Positions 1-10,707 of a DNA stretch of 22,500 bases are shown here, in pieces. The first letter of the stretch is position 1; the number at the start of each line of letters is the position of its first letter. Origin of the DNA: Chrysomallon squamiferum (lineage: Eukaryota; Mollusca; Gastropoda; Neomphalida; Peltospiridae); assembly GCA_012295275.1 (NCBI GenBank), contig CM022676.1:1921003-1943502 (forward strand), read 5' to 3'. The notes beneath the pieces are model-generated. The model was not told the origin of the DNA and ran no database searches. It worked only from the letters and a program-made list of their open reading frames with translations. A program made the position numbers and the translations under genes.

Positions 1-152
1 AATTAACTGTTAATTTGTTTGAATGTTTTCTTGTTTGCTTGTTTCATTGTTTGCATGTTTGTTTGTTCGCATGTTTGTTTGCATGTTTGTTTGTTTCCTC
101 ATTTATAATATTTACTCGTTTGTTTGTTTGTTTGTTTATCTTTTTCCACTAG
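1..152 (+). other. End of an intron, TTTG-rich
   Basis: This is low-complexity TTTG/TTGT-rich sequence ending in a pyrimidine stretch and AG at 151-152, so it reads as the 3' part of the intron before module exon A. The earlier exons of the gene lie outside the window. Confidence 0.7.
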
Positions 153-356
153 GATGCATGTTGAAGGGGAAATGTGTAAAGGATGGCTACAAAGAAGAAA
201 AAAAACTCAAAAACACAGCAATGATCGGGAAAACAGTCTGCACGTGCAAGAAACATAAATTTCAATGCTACTCGTTTGGTGTGGGGATTCCACTATACAT
301 TACACGTCCATACGCACCACCACCTCCACCCCCTCCCCCAATTTTCCATTGTTCAG
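153..356 (+). CDS. Module exon A of a cysteine-rich VWC-like modular protein
   Basis: This internal exon is bounded by tttttccactAG and TTCAG|GTAATT, phase 1 at both ends (68 codons). With the split Gly codon it encodes GCMLKGKCVKDGY, then CTC six residues before a further Cys, then a linker with eight consecutive prolines and a sixth Cys (IFHCSG). The order C-x5-C ... C-x-C-x6-C with Gly after the first Cys recalls part of the von Willebrand factor C fold, a module of secreted and matrix proteins. That family link is inference from the pattern only. The continuous frame extends into both introns, but the border motifs and similarity to exons B-F define the exon. The protein is presumably secreted; its start and any signal peptide are outside the window. 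Confidence 0.75.
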
Positions 357-1094
<738 letters not shown>

Positions 1095-1220
1095 GTTGTA
1101 TGATGAAAGGGCAGTGTTACCCTCCAGGTACATTCAAGAGACTGAGCAGTGGGAGTTGTTTCTGTCTGATGAACAGATGGGCCTGCATCAATCTGCCAAT
1201 CATTCCTAGGACGTGTAACG
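1095..1220 (+). CDS. Module exon B of the cysteine-rich VWC-like protein
   Basis: This phase 1-1 exon (42 codons) lies between ...gttgtAG and AACG|GTAAAA. It encodes GCMMKGQCYPPG, then CFC, six residues, WAC and a tail ending TCNG, so six cysteines with the module spacing C-x5-C-x13-C-x-C-x6-C-x9-C. It is the shortest module and lacks the proline-rich linker of A and C-F. Alignment with A and C at GC-x-x-K-x-x-C-Y-x-P-G supports it. Its sequence is clearly diverged from the D-F set, so it belongs to an older duplication layer. Confidence 0.75.
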
Positions 1221-1723
1221 GTAAAACGTCTGTCCGTCCTATGTTCTTCTGTCTGTTGTTTCGTCTTTGTCAGTGACACTCTCCGCGTGTCTGTCTTTCT
1301 GTTTGTTTGTCTCTCTTCTGTCTTGTTGAAAATCTAGGAACCTTTTATGTAATTTTTGAACTGTTTAGATTGTTTATATACATTATTATTTTTCTTTGTT
1401 GGTTTGTTTATATTTGCATAATTGTATTTTATTTTAATATTTATTTACTTCCTTTGTCTTGTTTACTTCAGTAACTTGCTTTTAAGTTAATTTTATTATA
1501 TTTAATTATTAATAATTTTAATGATTAACTTTTAAACTTTTATTTTTTAATTATATTTATATTTTATTTTATTTCATTCTATTTTATTTTAGTTTTTAAT
1601 TTAATTTAATTTAATTTAATTTAATTTAATTTATATTTTATTTTACTTGTTTTTACTTTTTGTTTTTTGTTGTTTTCTTGTAACAGTTTGATCATTTTAT
1701 TTTGTTTAACGTGTATTTACCAG
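1221..1723 (+). other. Intron between exons B and C, very AT-rich
   Basis: The intron starts GTAAAA and ends tttacCAG. It is T-rich with a (TTTAA)n run at about 1596-1632. I see no other feature in it. Confidence 0.7.
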
Positions 1724-1888
1724 GCTGTGTATATAAAGACAGATGTTACCTACCTGGTGAGAAGAGGAGATCTAAATTCGCGTTTGGCAGGAAAACTTGT
1801 ACTTGCAGAAATAAAAAATGGAAGTGTTCTGCTGTGGGTATCCCTGCTGTGGGTCTCGATCCACCCAAAATAATGGCTCCCCCTCCAG
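1724..1888 (+). CDS. Module exon C of the cysteine-rich VWC-like protein
   Basis: This phase 1-1 exon (55 codons) is flanked by tatttacCAG and CTCCAG|GTAAAC. It encodes GCVYKDRCYLPG, then TCTC, KKWKC and a linker ending DPPKIMAPPPG. There are five cysteines: C1 to C5 are present, while the linker Cys (C6) seen in A, B, D and F is replaced by Pro. Its 3' intron start closely matches the one after exon E, showing that C-D and E-F are copies of a two-exon block. The role is presumably extracellular binding or structure; nothing in the sequence names a partner. Confidence 0.8.
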
Positions 1889-2049
1889 GTAAACAGCGAC
1901 ATTAACTAAAATGAAAACGTTCACAAGTAAAGATTACTGGTCATACATACACACAAACAGATGGATAAACAAAAAAGGCACAAAGTAAGCTATCTGTGTC
2001 TGTGTTTTTCTCTCTACGTATCCAGGTTTGTCTATCTACGCATCTATGT

Positions 2050-2213
2050 AATTTATTTAATGCTATTTTCTTTATTTGTTGTCTGTATCAAATGTTACTA
2101 TAAAAAAGCCTGTACAAGTCGAATGACGAAACAGATCTCAACAGAGACTCGCCGTACTCCACCATTCTCACTTTCGCAGGATAAAGCCGACATCCTAAGA
2201 GTTTAACTAGCTA
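2050..2213. repeat. Intronic repeat, copy 1
   Basis: The core runs from AAGCCTGTACAAGTCGAATGAC to TTCGCAGGATAAAGC with an upstream T-rich segment. It is nearly identical to the copies at 2930-3072 and 3571-3726. It sits about 200 bases before exon D and was carried along with the exon duplications. Confidence 0.85.
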
Positions 2214-2417
2214 TTTTCTAACCACATAAACATAGACGCACACACAAACCTACACACACAATATTATACATACATTTACCATACATATTACCAGTGGTTA
2301 TTATCATTCGTTCTCACTATAGGAAATAAATTATTACTGAATTTATCAGTCTGTTGTATTTTTAATTATTATTATCAATTTGTTTTAATATTTTTTGTTT
2401 TAACTTATATTTTCCAG

Positions 2418-2576
2418 CTTGCATGTATAAAGGTAAATGGTACCCACTTGGTCAAGTGAGGCACTCTAAAGTTGACGGAGGCACAGAAACTTGTACTTGT
2501 AAAAAGAACGACTGGAAGTGCACTGGAATGAGTGACCCTGTCGTATACAATCCACCCATAATGGCTCCCTGTCCAG
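2418..2576 (+). CDS. Module exon D of the cysteine-rich VWC-like protein (C2 replaced by Trp)
   Basis: This phase 1-1 exon (53 codons) lies between attttcCAG and GTCCAG|GTAAAC. It begins ACMYKGKWYPLG and continues to ETCTCKKNDWKC and a linker ending APCPG. The second cysteine of the module is changed to tryptophan (TGG where E has TGC), while the linker gains a cysteine (TGT where E has CCT). It still has five cysteines, but in a different arrangement from C and E. It is most like exon F, and both neighbouring introns also match those around F. The first codon gives Ala instead of the Gly of the other modules. Confidence 0.85.
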
Positions 2577-2929
2577 GTAAACATTGACATTAACTAAAAT
2601 CAAAACGTTGTTAACTAAAGATTACTGGTCATACATACATACAAACAGATGGATAACGATACACACATAAAACAAGAACTCTATGTCTCTCTGTGTGTCT
2701 GTCTACCTCTCCATTTCTCTGTGTTTTTCTCTCTACGTATCCATCTGTCTGTCTACCTATGTAACTATCTACTTAGTTGTCCGTCTGTCTCTGTATAAAT
2801 AATAATAACACAAAATTAATGTATGTAATAATATTATTTAAAATAATAACATCAGTAATTAAATATACAGCACTTATTAAATAGCATCTCGAGTATTACA
2901 AACTAGTGGTAAAAATGTATTGAATTTTC

Positions 2930-3072
2930 TTTTCTTTGTTTGTTCTCTGTATCAATTTTTACTATAAGAAAGCCTGTACAAGTCGAATGACTAAACAAAT
3001 CTCAACAGAGCCTCGCTGTATTCTACCATTCTCAACTTCGCAGGATAAAGCTGATCATAAGAGAGTAACTAG
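2930..3072. repeat. Intronic repeat, copy 2
   Basis: This has the same core as copy 1 (AAGCCTGTACAAGTCGAATGAC to TTCGCAGGATAAAGC) but ends only about 25 bases before exon E. The roughly 200-base spacer found before D and F is missing here, probably by deletion. Confidence 0.85.
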
Positions 3073-3097
3073 ATATTTACTAACCTATATTTACCAG

Positions 3098-3259
3098 GTT
3101 GCATGTATAAAGGTAAATGCTACCCACTTGGTCATGTGAGGCACTCTAAAGTAGTCGGAGGCACAGAAACTTGTACTTGTAAAAAGAACGACTGGAAGTG
3201 CACTGGAATGGGTGACCCTGTCGTATACGATCCACCCAAACTGATGGCTCCCCCTCCAG
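3098..3259 (+). CDS. Module exon E of the cysteine-rich VWC-like protein
   Basis: This phase 1-1 exon (54 codons) lies between tatttacCAG and CTCCAG|GTAAAC. It encodes GCMYKGKCYPLG, then ETCTCKKNDWKC and a linker ending KLMAPPPG. It keeps C1-C5 and lacks the linker Cys, like exon C. The sequence is almost identical to D and F except at the two switched cysteine positions and a few neighbouring residues, so the duplication is recent or kept uniform by gene conversion. Confidence 0.85.
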
Positions 3260-3570
3260 GTAAACAGCGACATTAACTAAAATCAAAACGTTCACAAGTA
3301 AAGATTACTGGTCATACATACACACAAACAGGTGGATACACACAAAAGGCACAAAGTAAGCTATCTGTGTCTGTGTTCTTCTCTCTACGCATCTATGAGC
3401 CTCTGTAACTAACTATTTAGTTGTCCGTCTGTCTCTGTACAAATGAATATGATTAATAATAATAACACAGAAGTAAAACTGTTATTTAAAATAATTTCAT
3501 CAGTAATTAAATACACAACACTTATTAAACAACATCTCCAGCGATGCTAACTAGTGGTAAAAAAGTTAAA

Positions 3571-3726
3571 ATTTATTTAATGCTATTTTCTTTATTTGTT
3601 CTCAGTTTCAAATTTTACTATAGAAAAGCCTGTACAAGTCGAATGACGAAACAGATCTCAACAGAGACTCGCCGTATTCAACAATTCTCAACTTCGCAGG
3701 ATAAAGCCGACATCCTAAGAGTTTAA
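3571..3726. repeat. Intronic repeat, copy 3
   Basis: This is nearly identical to copy 1, including the upstream ATTTATTTAATGCTATTTTC and the downstream GACATCCTAAGAGTTTAAC. It supports duplication of the whole C-D block into E-F. Confidence 0.85.
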
Positions 3727-3942
3727 CTGGTTATTTTCTAACCACATACACATAGACGACGCACACACAAACCTACACACACACAATATTATACATACAT
3801 TTACCATACATTTTATCATTGGTTACTATCATTCGTTCTGACTATAGGAAATAAATTATTACTGAGTTTCTCAGTCTGTTGTCTTTTTAATTATTATTAT
3901 CAATTTGTTTTAATGTTTTTTGTTTTAACTTATATTTACCAG

Positions 3943-4101
3943 GTTGCATGTATAAAGGTAAATGGTACCCACTTGGTCATGTGAGGCACTCTAAAGTAGA
4001 AGGAGGCACAGAAACTTGTACTTGTAAAAAGAACGACTGGAAGTGCACTGGAATAAGTGACCCTGTCGTATACAATCCACCCAAACTAGCTCCGTGTCCA
4101 G
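3943..4101 (+). CDS. Module exon F of the cysteine-rich VWC-like protein (C2 replaced by Trp)
   Basis: This phase 1-1 exon (53 codons) lies between tatttacCAG and GTCCAG|GTAAAC. It encodes GCMYKGKWYPLG, ETCTCKKNDWKC and a linker ending KLAPCPG. It shares the Trp at the second cysteine position and the extra linker cysteine with exon D. The next intact in-phase module exon is I at 9270, because G and H are broken. F therefore probably splices over about 5.2 kb to I. Confidence 0.85.
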
Positions 4102-4639
4102 GTAAACATTGACATTAACTAAAATCAAAACGTTGACAAGTAAAAATTACTGTACATACATACATACAAACAGATGGATAACGATACACACATAAAACAA
4201 GTAATCGCTGTCTGTCTGACTGTTTATACGTCTGTATATCACTTTCTCAATATCTGTCTACGTTCTAGCACTTAGTACCTACGTACTTAGTTTATGTATA
4301 ATCTCTCTCTGTCAGTTGAGTTGATTAAATAATAATACAAAAGTTATGTTACCTTGATAGTTTCACTGGTGACACAAACTAGAGAATATTTTATTTGTTT
4401 ATTTATTTACTTTTCTTTACTTGTTACTCTCAACCAATGTTGATTAGCAATGAAGCCTGGAAACTCAAAGGGAAATCGAGTGATCTACAGTTAGGATGTT
4501 AGTGATACAAACATTTAACACAAATATGTTTTGTATACGTCTCTTTTTACTTAGTTAATTTCATCTGTTTATTTGTATTATTTATGATAGCAGGATAAAA
4601 AGAAATAACTGGTTATTGTTGTGAGATATCAGTTTTATC

Positions 4640-4745
4640 CTGATCAGGACGAATGGGAGTGAAGCTTCACAGAGCCTCGCTGTTTTCTGACATTCTATCC
4701 TTCGCAGGTTAAAGCTGATATCTAAACACATTAACCAGTTACTCC
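4640..4745. repeat. Intronic repeat, diverged copy 4
   Basis: Recognisable blocks are ACAGAGCCTCGCTGT and CCTTCGCAGGTTAAAGCTGAT, at the expected place upstream of pseudo-exon G. It is more diverged than copies 1-3. Confidence 0.7.
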
Positions 4746-4763
4746 ATAGAAACACATATAGAT

Positions 4764-4768
<5 letters not shown>

Positions 4769-4818
<50 letters not shown>
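4769..4818. repeat. (CA)n microsatellite
   Basis: An uninterrupted CA run of about 50 bases lies in the intron before pseudo-exon G. Confidence 0.95.
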
Positions 4819-4823
<5 letters not shown>

Positions 4824-4982
4824 ACACACACACTATTATATATAACTGTATCATTCACAAAACAGTTGGTGACTATAATTTGTTCTCACTACAGGATCTA
4901 AATCATTACCGAATCCCTTAATCTCTTTTGTCGCTCTTTCTTAAAATGTTCATTTTGTTTACTTATAACATATATCTACCAG

Positions 4983-5113
4983 GCTGTACGCATAAAGGTA
5001 AATGCTAGCAGCTGGTCATGTGAGGACATTTAAAGCAGACACTGGTACACAAACTTGTAAAGGTAAAATGTGGTTTTGTAGAGGAAATGTGAATTCTGAA
5101 GAGCTCGGCAAAC
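4983..5113 (+). pseudogene. Decayed module exon G
   Basis: After an acceptor tatctacCAG the sequence reads GC TGT ACG CAT AAA GGT AAA TGC, matching the start of exons D-F. It then has TAC changed to TAG, and a one-base deletion nearby shifts the frame. The other frame continues as HVR ... TQTC ... WFC, keeping C3 and C5 but losing C4. The end is probably AAC|GTAAAT. With a stop and a frameshift it cannot encode a module. It is the fossil of a further duplicate. Confidence 0.8.
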
Positions 5114-5519
5114 GTAAATTATTATATTAACTGATACGAAAACTTGAAAATTACTTTAGTGATCGGGTGACTGGTTTGTTTATTCCTTCACTGATTTAGT
5201 TACTCATATACGTATTTACGTAGGAACACCTACACACAAATATCTACACACATACATACATACATACATACATACATACATACACATATACATATATACA
5301 TACATATATACATACATTTTTATTCTGTCTTTATTTCTGTCTATATCTTATCTATGAGTCTATCTGAAAATTAAGCTGATTAAAATACTAGTAAAAAATA
5401 TGTTCCCTCAGCTAATCATATTATTTAAAACAATGGTAAATAATTAAACTCACAAGACTTATTATTAAGATAGAAATCAGAGAAATAAGTGTATTTTATT
5501 TAACTCTGTTTTCTTCACT

Positions 5520-5640
5520 TTTTACTCTCAAGAAAAAGCGCTGCTAGTAATAAAAGTCGACCGGCGTATTGAAGTCAGGCTGAGCCTCACTGCATTCTGC
5601 CATTATAACCTTCGCAGGATAAAGCTGACATTCACAAACA
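5520..5640. repeat. Intronic repeat, diverged copy 5
   Basis: It keeps GAGCCTCACTGCATTCTGCCATT and CTTCGCAGGATAAAGCTGACAT, and again lies just upstream of a module remnant (exon H). It shows that the duplication unit was exon plus intron. Confidence 0.75.
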
Positions 5641-5778
5641 CGCCCACACGCCCACACGCACACAAATATATTGTGAAAATTACCAATGGTTACTTTCATA
5701 TGCTTACACCATAGGAACTGTGTCATTCCTGAATGCACGTGTTCTATTTTCCATTATCTTTTTATTTAATAATAACAT

Positions 5779-5836
5779 AAATGTTACCCATCTTCTCACT
5801 GTGAGGAAATCTAAATTAGAAACTTGTACTTGTACA
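5779..5836 (+). pseudogene. Remnant of module exon H
   Basis: AAATGTTACCCATCTTCTCA, then TGTGAGGAAATCTAAA and GAAACTTGTACTTGTA, align with the middle of exon E with a deletion of about a dozen bases. The first part of the exon is lost, and the rest is replaced by CA/TA microsatellite. It is non-coding, the last visible relic of the tandem series. Confidence 0.75.
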
Positions 5837-5880
5837 TAGACATGCACAGAGATACACACACATATATACACATATTGATA

Positions 5881-5883
<3 letters not shown>

Positions 5884-5938
<55 letters not shown>
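5884..5938. repeat. (TA)n microsatellite
   Basis: A TA run of about 50 bases is flanked by ACACAT and ATAGATAGACACAC imperfect repeats. It directly follows pseudo-exon H and probably disrupted it. Confidence 0.95.
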
Positions 5939-5984
5939 TAGATAGACACACACATACATGCATATATACAGACATACACACATT

Positions 5985-6344
5985 CAGGAAACTCTAAGAA
6001 TTGATTCGAGAAAGGAAGGGTTCATACTGTATAGTTGCACACCAAGAAACAGAACGTCTGTGGTAGAGATAATCTGGATGAAGTAAGAATTTGATCATTC
6101 ACGGACTGTTGCTCAACTGACTAATAATTATGTGGGTTTTTTTTTTTACCCCTAGTACATTCAGATCGCTCTAGCGTATTAGTGACACCACAATTTACAA
6201 TCACACATTCTGACTACTGGGGTTGCTGCCACATACATTTCTACACGAACATTAATTACACTCACGTCGTAGTCTACGGCGTATCAGCAAACATTCATAC
6301 ACAATTTAATATAATCATCACCTCCTGTATAGAGACCACACTGA
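5985..6344. other. Non-repetitive intron sequence
   Basis: Mixed-composition sequence lies between the TA repeat and the minisatellite. I see no exon, RNA gene or other feature here. Confidence 0.6.
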
Positions 6345-7960
6345 GGGTAGGTAACACTGTGTGTTTAGATACCACTGTGTGTGTAGATAACACTGTTGTT
6401 TATAGATAACACTGTGTGTATAGATAACACTGTGTGTATAGATGACACTGTGTGCATAGATAACACTGTATAGATAAAACTGTGAATAGAAAACACTGAG
6501 AATATGGATAACACTGTTTTTATAGATAACACTTTTTGTACAGACAACTCTGTGCGTATTTATAACACTGTGTGCATAGATAACACTGTTGTGTGTATAG
6601 ATGTGTTGTGTGATAGATAACACTGTTGTCTGTATAGATAACACTGTGGTGTGTATAGATATCACTTCGTAGAGATAACACTTTGTATAGATAACACTGT
6701 GTGAATAGACAATCCTGATGTATAGATACCAATTTTGTATAGAGATAACACAGTTGTCTGTATAGATAAAACTGTTGTGTGTATAGATAACACTGTTGTC
6801 TGTATAGATAACACTGTTGTGTGTATAGATAACACTGTTGTGTGTATAGATAACACTGTGTGTATAGATAACACTGTTGTGTGTATAGATAACATTGTGT
6901 GTATAGATAACATTGTGTGTATAGATAACACTGTGTGTATAGATAACACTGTGTATAGATAACACTGTGTATAGATAACACTGTGTATAGATAACACTAT
7001 GTATATAGATAACACTGTTTATAGATAACACTGTGTGTATAGATAACATTGTGTGTATAGATAACACTGTGTGTATAGATAACACTGTGTGTATAGATAA
7101 CACTGTGTATAGATAACACTGTGTGTATAGATAACACTGTGTATAGATAACACTGTGTATAGATAACACTGTGTATATAGATAACACTGTGTGTATAGAT
7201 AACACTGTGTGTATAGATAACACTGTGTGTATAGATAACACTGTGTGTATAGATAACACTGTGTATAGATAACACTGTGTATAGATAACACTGTGTGTAT
7301 AGATAACACTGTGTATAGATAACACTGTGTATAGATAACACTTTGTGTGTATAGATAACACTGTGTGTATAGATAACACTGTGTGTATAGATAACACTGT
7401 GTATAGATAACACTGTGTATAGATAACACTGTGTATAGATAACACTGTGTGTATAGATAACACTGTGTGTATAGATAACACTGTGTGTGTATGTAACACT
7501 GTGTGTATAGATAACACTGTGTGTGTAGATAACACTGTGTGTATAGATAACACTGTGTGTATAGATAACACTGTGTGTATAGATAACATTGTGTGTATAG
7601 ATAACACTGTGTATATAGATAACACTGTGTATAGATAACACTGTTGTGTGTATAGATAACACTGTGTGTATAGATAACATTGTGTATAGATAACACTATG
7701 TATGTAGATAACACTGTGTGTATAGATAACACTGTGTATAGATAACACTATGTGTATAGATAACACTATGTGTATAGATAACACTGTGTGTATAGATAAC
7801 ACTATGTGTATAGATAACACTATGTGTATAGATAACACTGTGTGTATAGATAACACTGTGTATAGATAACACTATGTGTATAGATAACACTATGTGTATA
7901 GATAACACTGTGTATACAGATAACACTGATGTACGGATAAAACTGTGTGTAGATAACACT
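6345..7960. repeat. Minisatellite of 16/18-bp units (consensus TGTGTGTATAGATAACAC)
   Basis: Roughly 90-100 head-to-tail units alternate between an 18-bp form with TGTGTGTATAGATAACAC and a 16-bp form missing one TG. The left end (about 6345-6760) is diverged, with GTTGTGTG and other variants, while the centre and right are highly uniform. Each unit contains AGATAA, which fits the WGATAR consensus of GATA factors. The minus strand has no stop codons in any frame within a perfect unit, which produces long VLSIHT/CYLYTQ/SVIYTH frames that are artefacts. It lies in the intron between F and I. Confidence 0.95.
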
Positions 7961-7980
7961 TCTTTCTGATTTAATAAATA

Positions 7981-8094
7981 ATGACAGGTTTACAATTTGG
8001 CGTTATGATTGTTTGGCTGTTAATGCCGATGTTTTGCCAAGGCAGGTACTGTAGAAAGCTAAAAGATTTCGTCAGAGAGTTAAACAAGGAGTAG
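7981..8094 (+). CDS. Possible small ORF with a signal-like hydrophobic N-terminus
   Basis: An ATG at the right edge of the minisatellite opens 37 codons. A hydrophobic stretch (VMIVWLLMPMFC) is followed by a basic tail (RYCRKLKDFVRELNKE) and a TAG stop. It could be a chance frame, a microprotein or a first exon (a GGCAG|GTACTG donor-like site lies inside). No homolog is recognised and no promoter can be named. Confidence 0.2.
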   Translation: MTGLQFGVMIVWLLMPMFCQGRYCRKLKDFVRELNKE

Positions 8095-8281
8095 TGTGTG
8101 AGTGTTTGTGAATGTTTGGCAGACGGATAACGGTCTTTTTCAAAGTTCGTTAATTAACATCAATTGATGTTTCTTTTTATTCACTTCTTAGGTTTGAAAG
8201 TAAACATTATGAATTATTTTGTTAGTTTTAGAAGTTGGCATCAACAACACCAACAAAATATGATAATAAATAAAAAAAAAA

Positions 8282-8283
<2 letters not shown>

Positions 8284-8347
<64 letters not shown>
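8284..8347. repeat. (TAA)n microsatellite
   Basis: About 64 bases of uninterrupted TAA follow a short A run. Confidence 0.95.
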
Positions 8348-8348
<1 letters not shown>

Positions 8349-8385
8349 GTTGGACAGACTCCAGACAGAGTCATACAGACCGATA

Positions 8386-8446
8386 AAGAGATAGATAGAC
8401 AGATAGACAGGCAGATAGATAGACAGACAAACCGATTGATAGATAC
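8386..8446. repeat. (GATA/GACA)n tetranucleotide repeat
   Basis: Imperfect AGATAGATAGACAGAT-type units. Confidence 0.85.
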
Positions 8447-8506
8447 GCCCAGTATGATAATATGACCTAACTTTTATTATAATTAAGATCGTTGTACCTG
8501 TTTCGG

Positions 8507-8564
8507 CGATATGACGTAATTCGTGTTTAAGAGATGTAACGCAGTTCGTTATGACGTCATATCG
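8507..8564. repeat. Short inverted repeat with a TGACGTCA palindrome
   Basis: CGATATGACGT (8507-8517) is the exact reverse complement of ACGTCATATCG (8554-8564), with 36 bases between. The right arm also holds the palindrome TGACGTCA (8552-8559), the consensus cAMP-response-element site. This may be a chance hairpin or a fragment of an old element. Confidence 0.5.
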
Positions 8565-8599
8565 AAACTGTATGATAACGTAGCGTATAATACGATGAG

Positions 8600-9112
8600 T
8601 CAATGAAATACATTTTACGACGCAGTTACCATAGTTACTAGATTTCTATTTTATTTTAAATGTCTTTTATACATGGATTTACGATTTTTATATACTAAGA
8701 AATATTACTGGCACAAACTATCGGTGTTTAAATTCGTGCAGCAGTTGTCAGTTGAAAATAGAAAATAATTGTATAACATTGGTAAATAAGTTAAAAGTAC
8801 CTCAAACATTCACTTTCAGCATATATAACTGTCTATCCTGTATTTCTTGTACCACTTGTCACCTGGTTATATTTCCTTATTTGTTATATGAACTGCAAGA
8901 CAGTAAGTCGAAAAGCTTAAAGTTAATAAGAAATGCAATACCACAACAGTAGCAAAATAATAATACTAATGATAATGATGAATAACGAAAGTAGTAAATA
9001 ACATAATTAGGAAACAAAGAAAGATGGAAAGAAATAATAATAAAAGATTATTATAAAATTGAATACAAGAATAATTAACCCACTAACTAAATAAATAGAT
9101 AATAAATAAACC
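8600..9112. other. AT-rich intron sequence without a recognised feature
   Basis: Unique AT-rich sequence. A 66-codon open frame (8752-8952) has no ATG at its start, no splice borders and no recognisable domain, so I do not call a gene. Confidence 0.6.
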
Positions 9113-9113
9113 A

Positions 9114-9160
<47 letters not shown>

Positions 9161-9173
9161 ACAAACAAATACA

Positions 9174-9228
<55 letters not shown>

Positions 9229-9229
9229 A
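9113..9229. repeat. (AAAT)n microsatellite
   Basis: About 115 bases of AAAT units with a short ACAAACAAATAC interruption lie about 40 bases upstream of the acceptor of the last module exon. Confidence 0.95.
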
Positions 9230-9269
9230 CGTCATTAATACACCAATCTATTTCAATCTCTCTTTGCAG

Positions 9270-9367
9270 GTTGTCTGAAGAAAGACGGGACGTGTGCCAA
9301 AGAGGGAGAGAGGAGGGACGATGGTTCTAAGTGTCTTTGTATTCAGAACAACTGGGCGTGTCCCTAG
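9270..9367 (+). CDS. Last module exon I of the cysteine-rich VWC-like protein, with stop codon
   Basis: A strong acceptor (tctctctttgCAG) leads in phase 1 into GCLKKDGTCAKEGER, then KCLCIQNNWACP and a TAG stop at 9365-9367. It keeps C1-C5 (C1-C2 spacing six instead of five) and ends one residue after C5, so it has no linker and no sixth Cys. As the final module it has no partner downstream. It is diverged from D-F and resembles B in WAC. The phase fits the donor of exon F, whose codon ends in G. Confidence 0.8.
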
Positions 9368-9485
9368 AGAGAAACGATTAGAGAAGCACGTAGATATTTC
9401 TCAGATTACTTCAACATCTGTCAAGTTAAATCAGTAATAATGAAACTGTATTATGAATAATAAATGGTTGACATTTGTTATTTGT
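9368..9485 (+). other. Probable 3' UTR of the modular gene
   Basis: Sequence after the TAG of exon I up to shortly past the AATAAA at 9459-9464. The actual cleavage site cannot be read from the sequence. Confidence 0.5.
9459..9464 (+). promoter_or_regulatory. Candidate poly(A) signal AATAAA
   Basis: An AATAAA hexamer lies 92 bases after the stop codon of exon I and is followed by GT/T-rich sequence (GGTTGACATTTGTTATTTGTTGTTTG), the usual downstream composition. Confidence 0.55.
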
Positions 9486-9538
9486 TGTTTGAATCAGTTT
9501 TCTAACATCTACATTAAATACGGTTAGTTAATGACACA

Positions 9539-10418
<880 letters not shown>

Positions 10419-10707
10419 AAACACATTATATCTATATTTATACTCATACATACATTATTATTATTTCCATAATTTTAAAATTATGTACTGCATATTGTAA
10501 ATCTATAATCGTTTGCAGCTGTAAGTATATATAAAGACATACACGTAGACATGTACTCATATGTGTGTGAATATATGTAAGTATGCGTACAGATGTATTT
10601 ATTTATGTATTTATGTATGTATTTATATCTATTTATATATGACATAGACTTCAGCATCTCTCTCTCTCTCTCTCTGTTTATTTATAGGTTCAACATTTCT
10701 GTTACAG

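Noticed and set aside
2405-3273. Minus-strand frames over exons D and E
   Set aside because: Antisense shadows of the conserved module exons, with no splice borders or domain on that strand.
6318-7856. 512-residue minus-strand frame over the minisatellite
   Set aside because: The repeat unit has no stop on that strand in any frame. Several overlapping frames are equally long and all are pure VLSIHT-type repeats.
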